From: Symbiodinium natans
Lineage: Eukaryota; Sar; Dinophyceae; Suessiales; Symbiodiniaceae
Direction: 5' to 3'
Assembly (NCBI GenBank): GCA_905221605.1
Contig: CAJNDS010002529.1
Coordinates: forward strand, 182,660-246,659
Length of the DNA: 64,000 bases
Positions 32,113 through 43,045 of the stretch are shown piece after piece. The first letter of the stretch is position 1, and each line of letters opens with the position of its first letter. Below the pieces are notes generated by a model. The model worked only from the letters and a program-made list of their open reading frames with translations, was not told the origin of the DNA and did no database searches. The position numbers were made by a program, and so were the translations under genes.

Positions 32113-32190
32113 TAGACCCAAGAGTAACCTAGAATTAACAGGGTGCCCTTTGGGTGTAAAGAGCTCGGAGAACCTAAACCCTTTAAAACA
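32113..32190. mobile_element. Family D element, right part replaced by CCCTAAA repeats
   Basis: AGACCCAAGAGTAACCTAGA then AACAGGGTGCCCTTTGGG matches the left half of family D. The right half dissolves into CCCTAAA-like sequence. Confidence 0.55.
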
Positions 32191-33075
32191 TCCTAACCCT
32201 AAACCCTAAGCCTAACCGCTAAACCCTCAAAAAGGGAAGAAGCGAAGCAGAAAACAAAAACCAAAAACCCCACTACCATTTGTCGAAGAACACCCAAAAG
32301 TGCATTTTAAACAAAAAATGATATATGTATATATATATATATATTGCCCTGATAAAGAGGAATATCTTTGTGTTTTTGGGTTTTATTATGCAATTCGTAG
32401 TCCAGAGACCCTAACCTCAAAACCCAAACCCTAAACCCTTAAAAAGGGAAGAACCGAAGCAGAAAAAAGAAGAAAACAAGAAACACTCCAGAGACCAGTA
32501 GCCGAACCCTAAACCCCAAACCCTAAACCCTTGAAAGGGAAGAAGCGACGTACAAACTGTAAATAACTAATAGAACGCTCCAGAGACCAGTAGACGAGCG
32601 CACTAAACCCTTAAAACGGGAAGAAGCGCAGCAAAAAAAGAAAAACAAAAAAAAACAAACAACTCCAACCCTAAACCCTTAAAAGGGAAGAAGCAAAGCA
32701 GAAAGAAAACAAAAAAAAAAACAGAGACCAGTAGCCGAGCGCAACATTCGGATCTCGCCCGTGACGTGGTCGAACACGACCTCGCCGGCGGGCCTTGGTC
32801 TGGCCGGCTTGGAGCAGTCTTGGGATTTAGGGTTTAGGGTTTAGGGTTTAGGGGTTAGGGTTGAGAGAACTCTGGCCGCAGCTAGTCCTCTGCAGTGCTG
32901 CTTGAAACCCTAAACCCTGAAGCCCTAAACCCTGAACCCTAAACCCGAAATCCCTAAACCCCAAACCCCTACACCCCTAAACCCTAAACCCTGAAACCCC
33001 TAAACCCGAAATTCCGGGAGGTTCATGGCTACTTATAACCCCAATAACAAGTTGTACCAATAAGCCCTCTAAGTC

Positions 33076-33138
33076 CCCTAAACCCTAAACCCTAAACCCT
33101 AAACCCTAAACCCTAAACCCTAAACCCTAAACCCTAAA
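33076..33138 (-). repeat. CCCTAAA array inside family A element
   Basis: Nine units, located between the arms of copy A4. Confidence 0.95.
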
Positions 33139-33162
33139 TATGTTATAAGTCGACTTGAAACC

Positions 33163-33258
33163 CTAAGGATCCATGTACCTATATAGCATATACTTGGGCC
33201 CTAAAGCAATTCCCTTTAAGGCCCAAGTATACACTATGTAGGTACATGGATCCTAAGG
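33163..33258. mobile_element. Family B element, near-perfect palindrome (B4)
   Basis: CCTAAGGATCCATGTACCTA at the left is matched by TAGGTACATGGATCCTAAGG at the right. The arms continue with TATACTTGGGCC / GGCCCAAGTATA, so nearly the whole 96 bp folds back. Confidence 0.9.
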
Positions 33259-33831
33259 GACAATTGGGGTCAGAAGTACCCATGACCCTCCGTGCAGATC
33301 TTAGCCAGCCAGCATGCTTTTCGTAGAGATAACCTTCTGGCTCTGTCGCAAAAAGTAGTGAGAAAGGCAAACTCGAAGGTCTACTTCACTATAGTTACAC
33401 GGGGAAATATGGGCCTTCTTATTGCGGAACCTGTCGCGTATATACCCCATGAAACTCCATACTTCAGAATTGCACGCTCGGCCAAGCAGCAGTTGCCAAC
33501 TTTGATACCGACGTGGGTCTGCGGCCATCGATGGGGCGACGGGAGGGGTTCATCGTGAGTTTGAGGGCTTGAGCTCCAGGGACTTAGCCTACAGACACCA
33601 ACAGGGTTTAGGGTTTAGGGTTTAGGTTTAGGGTTTAGGGTATAGGGCAACACCCATGCGTTCAGCCTAAAGCGTTCGAAGTGCGACTCAAAACCTACAC
33701 AGTTGAACGCAGCGGCCTGGAAGCCGAGGTGAAAGAAACCCGAAGTGTAGCTTATGGCTTGAGGCGTGAAAGCTTCATCTACGGCGTAGGTAGACCCAGC
33801 CGCCCCTCAAGATAGCCCCGGGGCTGAGAGT

Positions 33832-33935
33832 TTAGGGGTTAGGGAGTTTAGGGAGTTTAGGGAGTTTAGGGAGTTTAGGGAGTTTAGGGAGTTTAGGGAG
33901 TTTAGGGAGTTTAAGGAGTTTAGGGAGTTCAGGGT
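33832..33935 (+). repeat. 10-bp tandem repeat (GTTTAGGGA)n, variant telomere unit
   Basis: Ten or so copies of a telomere unit lengthened by GA (TTTAGGGAG type). Confidence 0.93.
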
Positions 33936-34157
33936 AGTTCAGGGTCTGGAGGAGTTTAGATTTCGCGCCGCTGCCAGAAGGAATCGACATGAGTGTCCGG
34001 GAGAATGTGCCTGCTTTTGAGGTTCTACCCTTCTTCTCAAGAGGGGTTGCCCAGAACCCAACATATGTCCCTACCTGCCTAGAATTTTTTCTTTGGGGAC
34101 ACAAGACCTCAAGCCCCTCGTTTGACCCCCCTAAACCCTTCAACCTGCACTGCTGGC

Positions 34158-34264
34158 TGAATCCCCCTATTAAGGGCTGTTAGTGTAAGTCCTGAGTAAG
34201 GATTATAACAGGGGATACTCTAAACCCTATTAAGGACTGTTGGTATAAGGGGGAACATCCCAAC
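34158..34264. mobile_element. Family C inverted-repeat element, copy C2
   Basis: Right end TTAAGGACTGTTGGTATAAG then GGGGAACATCCCAAC is typical. The left half is inverted but more diverged. Confidence 0.6.
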
Positions 34265-35861
34265 GTGGCCTTCGGGTAGTCCAGGCACCTGGTAAAGGAG
34301 GCTGTAGTGCCTCCTTGGACATGTGCAGGGGTCTCTGCGCGGAAGTATAGGGCTCTCCGCTGAGGTCGGGCTTACAGGGCTTTAGGGGCAGTGCCGGGAA
34401 CCTTGCCTTCATAGCTTATCCCTCAACCCTAAACCCTAAACCCTATACCCTTTTCACAACCAAGGGGGGAACCCTCCTGCGTATAGGGTTTAGGGTTTAG
34501 GATTTAGGGTTTAGGGTTTAGGGTTCTCCGACTTCTCAAAATATCTTGAACGCACCAAGCCCGAAGCCTCAGCAGAAGCCTCCCAGACCCCGTCAGAGCG
34601 CCGAAGGAACTCCAACCTGAACCTACTATTTGCTTGAGAATCTCACAAACATAGAAGATAAGAATCCCCACAAGGCCCTTATTAACTTTTCGGTGGTCCT
34701 TAAGCAATTTGTAGGAAACGGATGCAGGGGCCTCCCACAAAAACTGAGAAAACCCCAAGCCCCAGCCCCGAAAGTCCCGAACGGTGGCGCTGACCCGAGT
34801 TCGGGGCCGGGTTGGTAGATGTTTGGGTTTAGGGTTTAGGGTTCAGGGCTTAGGGTTTAGGGTTTATAGGGTTAGGGTCGATCGGGCTTCTGTTCTGGCG
34901 ATGAATTTTGTGATTAGGGCAAACCCTAACCCCTAAACCCTAAACCCTCAATCCTAAACCCTAAACCCTAAACACTAAACTACAACGAGCCCTGAAGATC
35001 CGCAATGCGCTCGAGCCACGGTCCCCGGAGCGCGTTCTCATACATGGAGCCATTGGACCCGCCTTATAAGGGTGGGTAGTTGAGGGCTTCTGAAAGTTTG
35101 GGGCTTGGGGTTTAGGGTTTAGGGTTTAGGGTTTGGGTTCGGGCGTTCAGCTTGCTTCCGCTAGGGTTCTGGTCAGATTTGGGTTTTGTTGCCACAACTC
35201 TTGTGGGCTTTGGGACTTAGGGTTCAGGGTTCAGGGTTTAGGGTTCAGGGTTTAGGGTTAAGGGTTTAGGGTTTAGGGTTTAGGGTCTAGGGTTTAGAGC
35301 TCAGGCTGCAGATGAGAACCCGTATTCGCGAAACCCTTCACCGTGCTGCGTGACCCTAAACCCTAAACCCTAAACCCTAAACCCGAAACCCTAAACCCTA
35401 ACCCCAAACCTAGGGTGTCTAGGTTCAGCGTGATGGGAGAGGGGGGGGGGGGGGGGGGTGCTGTCTAGAAATGCTTAGGACCGAAATCTGGGCCCAAACC
35501 TCTCCGGTTTGGGGTTTACGGCTTTGGAGTTTAGGAACCCCGCCCCACACCCCCATCCCGTAAATTTGTAACATTTCAAACCATGGAAAAAAGCTACAAA
35601 CTACAGAAAGACGAATTACGAAATACAACCTCAAGGAGGTCGAAGTCCGAATTTGCGAACGAGAACTTGCGGGGCTCTGCAACGAAAACTAAGCCCCAAA
35701 CCCTAAACCCTAAACCCTAAGCCCTAAACCCTAAACCCTAAATCCTAAACCCTAAACCCTAATTAAACCCTAATTAAACCCGAACACTTGGTTCAACTCC
35801 GGAGTCCCCACCATTTCTGATGGATCAAAGGCCTTCAGGTGCACCCTGAACCTAAATCTAA

Positions 35862-36055
35862 GGTTGGAGGTTCATGGCGACTGGTAACCCCGCTTAGGGT
35901 TTAGGGTTTAGGGTTTAGGGTTCAGGGTTCAGGGTTCAGGGTTCAGGGTTCAGGGTTCAGGGTTTAGGGTTTAGGGTTATAACCACAGTTATGAGTTTAC
36001 TTAAAACCTGCTTAGGGGACTTAGGGGACTTTGGGGGGCTATACGTGCAGGCTGG
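35862..36055. mobile_element. Family A element (A5) interrupted by a telomere-type array
   Basis: The left end GGTTGGAGGTTCATGGCGAC is followed after 20 bp by TTTAGGG/TTCAGGG repeats (35893-35976). Then family-like interior TTATAACCACAGTTATGAGT follows. The right terminus is not recognisable. Confidence 0.55.
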
Positions 36056-36102
36056 CATGGGCCCTTAGCATGGTCCCTCACCCTTGTTTAGAGGGGTTTA
36101 AC

Positions 36103-36193
36103 GGGATCCGAAGTATGTGCCCTTAGTATGTGTACTGTATACAAGGGTTCTGTACCAGGGGACCCGAAGTAAGGGTCCATACTTCGGATCCCC
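36103..36193. mobile_element. Orphan palindromic element
   Basis: GGGATCCGAAGTATG and CATACTTCGGATCCC are perfect inverted ends 90 bp apart. Confidence 0.6.
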
Positions 36194-36366
36194 TACTAAA
36201 CCCTAAACCCTGAATCCCCAAAAGGTGGGTGTTTATGGGGTCTGGGCTCCTGGCATATGTTGCAAGGATTGTCGGGCAGGCCGTTGTACTGCAAGATCTC
36301 CTCGGAAGAGGCTTAGGATCCAAGGGTAAGATGCCAGGTTTGGGGTTTAAGGGTTTAGGGATGTAG

Positions 36367-36473
36367 GTTGGGATATGACCCCGTATACGAGCAGTCCTTA
36401 GGGATTATGATAAGGGGGAACTATAATCCCTGTTCAGGGCTGTTTGTAAGTATAAGGGGGGAACATTCCAAGG
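36367..36473. mobile_element. Family C inverted-repeat element, copy C3
   Basis: Left GTTGGGATATGACCCCGTAT with GCAGTCCTTAGGGATTAT; right ATAATCCCTGTTCAGGGCTG with TATAAGGGGGGAACATTCCA. Confidence 0.7.
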
Positions 36474-36559
36474 TGTTGTATCCGAAGCTGAAGGTCAAGA
36501 ACGAATCCCAATAAAGCCCTTACCAGTCGGAAGGGACACAAGTTCCCCTTTTCGGATCC

Positions 36560-36640
36560 TTTATTATTTATTATATATATATATATATATATCAAAACAC
36601 ACACATACACACACACGCACACACACACACACATATGTCT
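36560..36640. repeat. (TA)n and (CA)n microsatellite
   Basis: ATATATAT run followed by ACACACAC run. Confidence 0.9.
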
Positions 36641-36839
36641 AGTACGGCACCCTTAGAATAAGGACCCCAAAAGGACCCTAATTTAGAGAACTACCTATGC
36701 GTGTCTCGACATCTTTGACTTTGGCTAGATATATGGTTCTTAAGTGGGGGGAGTGTGCAACACAGGGACTACTCCCTAAAAGCCCCTAAGCTTCCCTATA
36801 ATTCCCTGAGGTTCCCTAGGTACCTGCCCCCCAGGAGCC

Positions 36840-36861
36840 CCCCCCCCCCCCCCCCCCCCCC
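36840..36861. repeat. Poly-C tract
   Basis: More than 20 uninterrupted C. Similar C or G homopolymers occur at 4856, 5622, 21642, 35441, 48104, 53249, 56398 and 56596. Confidence 0.95.
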
Positions 36862-37118
36862 GTCCCTGAAGGGCCCTAAAGTTAGGGCTGGGGGGCGGAA
36901 GGTTCGTCCCAAGCCCATGTTCTTGCAGTGAAGGATTTAGGGCCTAGGGTCTCGGGTCTAGGGTTTCCCACCAAAGGTAAGTTTAGGTGTTCTAGAATTC
37001 GGTTCTGAGATTAACCCGAATGGCCCTTAAGGCCCTCTGGAAATGTCCTTAGAATATGAATCCAACAAGGGAAAATATACAATATCCCAAGCTCCTACCC
37101 AGTTAAGGACTCTTGTTG

Positions 37119-37434
37119 CGTTGGGATGTTCTTCCCTTATACTAACAGTCCTTAGTAGGAATTAGAGTAGGGGGAGAAAGAGGTCAGGACTGCTTTTGGA
37201 AAAAAAGCTGGAAAGGGGCCTTCATTCGCTGACCACTTTGCACGAATGAGGGTTTAGGGTTTAGGGTTTAGGGTTTAGGGTTAAGGGTTTGGGGTTTGGA
37301 AAGCCAAAAAACTTGAGCTTGACCGCAACACCTCCTTGCTGGTCCGTCAGCAACTGCTACTCTGCAAAAGATCAGCTTGCTTGAAAAGCACAATCGTTAC
37401 TAAGGACTGTTAGTATAAGGGGGAACATCCCAAC
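37119..37434. mobile_element. Family C element (C4) split by an insertion with telomere repeats
   Basis: The left half GTTGGGATGTTCTTCCCTTA, ACTAACAGTCCTTAGTAGG ends near 37178. The right half CTAAGGACTGTTAGTATAAG, GGGGAACATCCCAAC starts at 37399. The 220 bp between them include a TTTAGGG array (37249-37306). Confidence 0.7.
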
Positions 37435-37817
37435 ATGGACCCTGCAACCCCAGAGCAAAAATTGTAAAAAATACCACCTAGGCCCCATACCTAAACCCTA
37501 AACCCTAAACCCTAAACCCTAGACCCTAGACCCTAAACCCCAGACCCTAAACCCTAAACCCTAAAACCCTGTCCAAGCGTCCGCCAGGCGCCTCGCTGGC
37601 CGCTTCATCATCTCCCGCCTTGGCTGGGGTTTATGGGGTTTAGGGTTTATGGGGTTTGGGGTTTAGGGTTTAGGGTTTAGGGTTTAGGGTAGGGGTGGGC
37701 CATGGGTTTGCCCTACTACCCCTCCCTCTATACTAGCCCCTCTAGGCTAGCCCCCCTTAAATAACCTTAATTAGGCTTAACTAGCCCTGCATAGCCTTAG
37801 TTGCACCACTTGTGAAC

Positions 37818-37902
37818 TAAACCCTAAACCCTAAACCCTAAACCCTAAACCCTAAACCCTAAACCCTAAACCCTAAACCCTAAACCCTAAACCCTAAACC
37901 CT
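37818..37902 (-). repeat. Telomere-type array (CCCTAAA)n
   Basis: Twelve perfect CCCTAAA units. Confidence 0.97.
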
Positions 37903-38126
37903 ACGCCGGGGTGCCAAGCAGGCCTACCGGAGCAGGTCGCAGTCCAAGCTTGCGCCCAGGAGGCGGCGTCCTGGCACGAAAGCGCTGCCGGCAATTTCGA
38001 AGACAAAAACCCTACCTGGGACTCTTAGGGTTTAGGGTTTTAGGGTTTAGGGTTTAGGGTTTAGGGTCTAGGGTCTAGGGTTTAGGGTTTAGGGTTTAGG
38101 GGTTTAGGGTTTAGGGTTTAGGGTCT

Positions 38127-38236
38127 AGACCCAGGAGTAACCTAGGAATAAAAAAAGTGCCCTTTTGGGTTTAAAGAGGCTTGCGAGGGACCCTAAACCC
38201 TAAAAAAGTGAATAAGGGCCCACTGTGGGCCCTGGT
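38127..38236. mobile_element. Family D element
   Basis: AGACCCAGGAGTAACCTAGG left and GAATAAGGGCCCACTGTGGG right. It follows a TTTAGGG array without spacer, as does the copy at 31673. Confidence 0.7.
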
Positions 38237-39487
38237 TTTTCCTACAGTTTAGTAGTAGCTACCTTTCTGAAGTAGTAGGTATGACCCGGGGTAAACCGAC
38301 CCAGACCGCTTCATCAAGGTCATTATGTTTTTTAGGGTTTATGTTTAGGGTCTAGGGTCTGGGGTTTAGGGTTTAGGGTTCAGGGTTTAGGGTTTAGGGT
38401 AAACCCTAACCCCTAAACCCTAAACCCCAAACCCCAAACCCTAAACCCGGCTGAAGGCTTATGTTTCGTGCTGGGCTTCGGATTGAAATAAGGTCACGAC
38501 TGCCAACCCTCTCTAACCAACCGATGTATACAGGCACAGCGTGTCCCCATTGAAGGGTTTAGGGTTTAGGGTTTAGGGTTTAGGGTTTAGGGTTTAGGGC
38601 TTAGGGGTTAGGTCTCCACCCTGAGTTTCAAAACCGCTTCGGTCTCGCCGTGCCTGACCAGTATCATCAATGGAACAGCAGTCAGTATACTAAGGGACCA
38701 TGTAACTACCCTTAGATATAATAAGGACCCCAACAAGTTACCCCTGATTCGTAGGGAACACCCTAGCCCAAAAAAAGGTTAACCTTTGATATATAGTAGG
38801 GTTCGGTATGACCAGAAAGGTTAACGGTGAACTACCCAGCCTTTAAGAACTCCTCAAGACCCCAAATACCACAGCAGCTCTCGGCTTCGAGCGGCGGTCC
38901 CGTTGCGGATCTAGCTGCGCTCCCGACCCATCTACAAGATGTGAGCCCGGATCAGGGTTTAGGGTTTAGGGTTTAGGGTTTTTGCGGTTTCAGAGATGGC
39001 CATCAGAGGGTGGGGTCCAGGGTTGAAGGGCAACGTAGGGTTTGGGGGATACGTTAGGGGCCTCAGGTTCCTAACCCCAACAACCCCAAACCCAGGGTTT
39101 TGGGTGGGGGGGGGTTCAAGGTTCAAGAGGCTTTGACTCAGGGTTCAGGGGTTTTGGGACTACTTGAAGGTTCATGGGTGGTGATAAGCAAGGTTCTGAG
39201 CACCGCCCCCTCTCCCCCCAATCAAGCTTATACCCTAAACCCTAAACCCTAAACCCTAAATACGACGACCCAGGAACCTCCTTGTAAAACCTAGGAATGG
39301 AGCTCAGGGCTTGCCGGGGACTGAATTTTTAATAAACGCTAAACCCTAAACCCTAAACCCTAAACCCGGTCAGCTCGGTGTGCCTGCTCCGGCTGGAACT
39401 TCGAAGATGCTGGTGAGCAGACCTCCCCGCGGCGCAAATGAGGCGCTCGTGATTTGGGGTCTTACCCTCCGGGTCCACGTACCTTGC

Positions 39488-39780
39488 TACCCAATAGACC
39501 AGGTTAGACAGATTCCTGACGATTCGTCAGGCACCCTGGCTACGTCAACTTCCTGTTGATACGTCAGAACGTTGTTCTGTCGAAACGTCAGAACCAAAAA
39601 ACACAAATTCAGTTGAAATCCAATCCCCCCAAAATGTCGAATTCGTCAGATGAATCACGATTTCGACAACAGACGGCCTGGTCGGATGCCCCCGTCACCA
39701 GACGAAACTCGCTCGAAGTTTCGCCTAAACTTCCGCTGCTGGCACCGGCAATTTGATAGTAGTTTCGTCTGCGAAAACGG
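39488..39780. mobile_element. Family H element (GTCAGAA / GAAGTTT motifs), copy 1
   Basis: Begins CTACCCAATAGACCAGGTTA and carries TGACGATTCGTCAG palindromes and GAAGTTTCG motifs. A copy in opposite orientation ends at 51450. Open frames across it are low-complexity and differ between copies, so I do not call a protein. Confidence 0.55.
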
Positions 39781-39848
39781 GCTTCCAGAGAAAGTTTGAT
39801 AGAAGTTTCGGGGCGGTGACAGAGGAAGTTTGATGGGAGTTTTGCTTT

Positions 39849-40165
39849 GGGGGGGGGGGCATCTGTGGAAGTTTTCGTGTCCTGTTTTGAGTGTGATCTT
39901 AACAGGTAGAGGTAATTCTTCAGATCTTGCTGTGGGTGGTCTAGCACACATATATGAGTTGGGGGGGGGGGGGGGCATCTGTGGAAGTTTTCGTGTCCTG
40001 CTTTGAATGTGATCTTAACAGGTAAAGGTAATTCTTCAGATCTTTCTGGGTGATCTAACACACATATATGAGTTGGGGGGGGGGGGGCAGCTGTGGAAGT
40101 TTTCGTGTCCTGTTTTGAGTGTGATCTTAACAGGTAAAGGTAATTCTTCTGATCTTTCTGGGTGA
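39849..40165. repeat. Three tandem copies of a 113-125 bp unit
   Basis: Each unit has CTGTGGAAGTTTTCGTGTCC, GTGATCTTAACAGGTA and ends in a poly-G run of 10-14. Units start near 39858, 39976 and 40088. Confidence 0.92.
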
Positions 40166-40315
40166 AAAAAGGAGTCACTCATCAATCCTGGTATACAACA
40201 CGAAACTATCACACCGCTTCGCATGGTGAAATTCTGGGTGATCTTAGCAGCAATTCCTGAGAGATCTTCGATTGCTCTTTTTGCAAAGAGGTGTTCCGGG
40301 GTAATTCTTCGAAGC

Positions 40316-40432
40316 GGTTTAGGGTTTAGGGTTTAGGGTTTAGGGTTTAGGGTTTAGGGTTTAGGGTTTAGGGTTTAGGGTTTAGGGTTTAGGGTTTAGG
40401 GTTTAGGGTTTAGGGTTTAGGGTTTAGGATTT
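40316..40432 (+). repeat. Telomere-type array
   Basis: Sixteen perfect TTTAGGG units, near the 3' end of gene E. Confidence 0.97.
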
Positions 40433-40714
40433 ATAGGGTTTGAACCCTGAACCCTGAACCATAACCTCAGTCTTGCTACATTTCATGAGTGACTATGTTG
40501 CACAAAAGCTCTTCCTCTCTTCTTCTCTCTCAAAGGTGTGTCTTGCTGTGTCTCCATCCACGAAGAAGTCATCCATCCTGGCACAGGGCTTCTGGCAGTG
40601 CTTCAAGAAAACACAGGACTCTCTATACTTTGTTGGGGCTTTGGTTTTTGAATTTAAGTTTAAGGCCAAGGGTAGAGTGTAGTGAAAGGGGAGTTCTTGT
40701 GCACAGCTTCTTTC

Positions 40715-42686
40715 TCAACGCCCATGCTTGCAAAACTGCAGATGCAAGGCCAGACGATACCGATGGCACATTTTGACTTCAGCCTGCCCAGGCCTCTGAC
40801 CTTTCACGCAGGCAGCACTGAGTCGCTGAACTCTCCTCTGTGCATCTTCTCCGGCAAAGCACCAGATGAGCCTGGGATTCAGGCAATGGGCCTCCAGTGC
40901 GAGATGCTGCAGAAAGTGTGACTTCTCTGTTAAATTGAACATTCTTGGGCTATTGTCGCAGAAGTGCTGCGAAAGCTGCTCCTGAATGAGACAAAAACCA
41001 TTCATTGCATCACGAAACACTGCAGCATTCGCATCCGAAAACGTGGACTCGAACTTGTTGTCAACCAAGAGCTGCTCCAGCCTCAAATTCAGCTTCAATA
41101 GCAAGTGTATCTTCCTGTGACTCTCGATGGCTGCTGTCATTTTGTCGGCCCATACCAAAAGCAAAGGCTCAGCCAAAGATCGGATCTCTGCAGCCTTGCC
41201 TCGCAAACCCAAAGAGTTGTTTCTTTCACGGTAAAACATCGATATTCGATTCAAGTATCGAAACTGCGAAGGTAGACGAAGATTCTTGTAGTGCCTTTGG
41301 ATTTCTGCCCACAGCCAGTCCAAGTTGGCCTGTGGGCTTCCGAAACTCAAAACATGGAACACGAGTAGGTAGAGCACTGCAGAGTAGGTATTCTTGTCGA
41401 CGCCGAGATACTTGCAATGCATGTAATCGTACCCCAGGTTGCATATGGAAGTAGCTCTCATGTGGAAAAGAGGGCAGCTGGACTTCGCCGCAGCCGGCAA
41501 AGCCCGCCATCCGGCAGGGGTAAAAACGGTGCTCAACCAATTGGCCGTAGGCCTGTAGTCCTGCCACGTTCTTTCGCCCCATTTCGTGGCCTGGCATCGA
41601 GAACAGGGGCCGGCAGCGAGGGTAGATCTCGGTACATCCAGGTGCGATGCAAAGTATTCTAGGTCTCCGACTACAGACCACAGTGTGGCCCAGTATCCGC
41701 CTGCAAGCTGCTTGCCCGATTTTTTGCCTTCGGGAGAGTTCGGAGCATACCTCAGACAATTTGGAACCTCTACTTTATTTATGTGTAGGGTGGGGGGATA
41801 TTTCGGGCCCACAGAGACCTACAGTGACCTACATGTAGTGCTTATATACAAGTCCGAAACACTGCTTTCCCAAGTAGTCAGCTTCAGGCCAGACCCCGGC
41901 AAACATGATCTCGAAGCTCCACTTCAGCAACAGGAAAAAGTGGTGGGCAGTGCCCGATAGGTCTTTTGCATCCTTTCGCATTTTGTCCAACATGGCATAT
42001 ATAAAAAACAAGGAATCGGCGACTGCAGTTGATGTAGTTAGAAGGGAATAGAAACTCCAATTGGTAACAGTCTGCACCCAACCCTTCCCAAGCCCGCAAA
42101 TCGGGACACCGTCGCCATGCAGTGCCAGTGGTATACAGGATGTTTGCCAGTTTCGCCGTCGGGTTATGTGTGTCGACAGGTTCGGGTTTTTGCTGGCCAA
42201 CATAGAATTCCAGAAGCCTTCCACAGCTTCAGTGCTCGGACAGATAGACTTGGCCCAGGTCGCTTTGTAATCGGCGAAAATCGATGCAAAAAGAACATGA
42301 GGAAGCATGACGGCCTGCATCATCATATTCCACGGGCTTTTGAATGGAATTCTGGTGAGGAAAGGTGATGGAAGAGCAATGCCACGTGCAGCGATTGCGA
42401 TTTTGTACACCTGGGCATAGACCTTGTTGGGGTACTTTCCAGCAATCCCAGCTGCCCCGATCTCCTTGAGCCTGCTGAGATCTGCACCATTTTCAAAGTC
42501 CTTGACAGCCTGAAATGCTATTGCTTGCACATCCTGGGCAGACATCTCGCCCCAAGACCACTTTTCGAGAAGAAGCTCAACCAAACTGCTGCTGCTCTGG
42601 GGCCCTTCGAAGCCCAACTCCTCAGCATGGATCTGCTGGAGCCTCTGCCGGTGCCCCCCACTCCTCTTTCGTTTTCTCGAAGCCAT
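40715..42686 (-). pseudogene. Gene E: intron-poor transposase-like gene with one frame break
   Basis: ATG at 42686 opens a 285-residue part (MASRKRKRSGGHRQ, a basic nuclear-type start) ending at TAG 41829. The family continues in another frame from about 41811 to the stop at 40715 (about 365 residues, no ATG at its start). Motifs: LLEKWSWGEMSAQDVQ, IPLALHGDGVPICGLGKGW, LAGGYWATLWSVVGDLEYF, CSRCQ, YDYMHCKYLGVDK, FNLTEKSHFLQHL, NPRLIWCFAGEDAQRRVQR. From memory this is a very common multicopy family in Symbiodiniaceae genomes. The spaced GDG, CxxC, DYMHxxxLG and GED motifs parallel gene D (GDD, CxxC, MHxxNLG, QED), so I infer a DDE-type transposase ancestry. The break lies within GTAGGTCACTGTAGGTCTC, a local duplication that could also be a splice junction. 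If a frameshift, the copy is dead. A telomere-type array lies 40 bp upstream of the start. Confidence 0.6.
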
Positions 42687-42724
42687 TCTACATGTGAAAC
42701 GAATATATGTTGTTGCACAGGCGA

Positions 42725-42808
42725 AGGGTTTAGGGTTTAGGGTTTAGGGTTTAGGGTTTAGGGTTCAGGGTTCAGGGTTCAGGGTTTAGGGTTTAGGGTT
42801 TAGGGTTT
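42725..42808 (+). repeat. Telomere-type array upstream of gene E
   Basis: TTTAGGG and TTCAGGG units, starting about 40 bp upstream of the gene E start codon. Confidence 0.93.
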
Positions 42809-42904
42809 ATATATAGGGGTTCAGGGTTTAGGCCTTAGGGTTTCGGGCTGAGGGTTTAGGGTTGTCGTAAGATTTTCACGCCCTGAGAGTTTCGACCTTG
42901 AGCG

Positions 42905-43045
42905 ACCATGTTGACCATGAGGGATATGTCACCTTGAGAGGCTTCACAACCTGAGAGATTGACCATGAAAGATATGTCACCTTGAGAGGCTTACACCCTG
43001 AGACATTGACCATGAGGGATATGTCACCACACCTTGAGAGGTTAT
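42905..43045. repeat. Three tandem copies of a 47-bp unit
   Basis: Each has GACCATGAGGGATATGTCAC then CTTGAGAGGCTT. No coding sense. Confidence 0.88.

Larger units (their letters stand above)
33014..33293. mobile_element. Family A element (A4) with nested array and family B element
   Basis: Left end GGGAGGTTCATGGCTACTTA and right end GTACCCATGACCCTCC are family A-type inverted ends lying 280 bp apart, about twice the normal size. Between them sit a CCCTAAA array (33076-33138) and a complete family B palindrome (33163-33258). Confidence 0.75.
30449..40714. other. 10-kb repeat-dominated interval between converging gene runs
   Basis: Telomere-type arrays occur about every 300-500 bp, with elements of families A-D, microsatellites and a long poly-C tract at 36840. 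A low-confidence short reading frame starts at ATG 30825 (MSKTIRNKKRFRSKT), and possible exon bits lie near 31850-32040. I could not support a gene. Confidence 0.6.

Noticed and set aside
39609-40178. Minus-strand frame of about 190 residues with repeated KTSTAAPPPPTHI-type peptides.
   Set aside because: It follows the tandem DNA unit including poly-G runs, changes frame between units and shows no coding bias.
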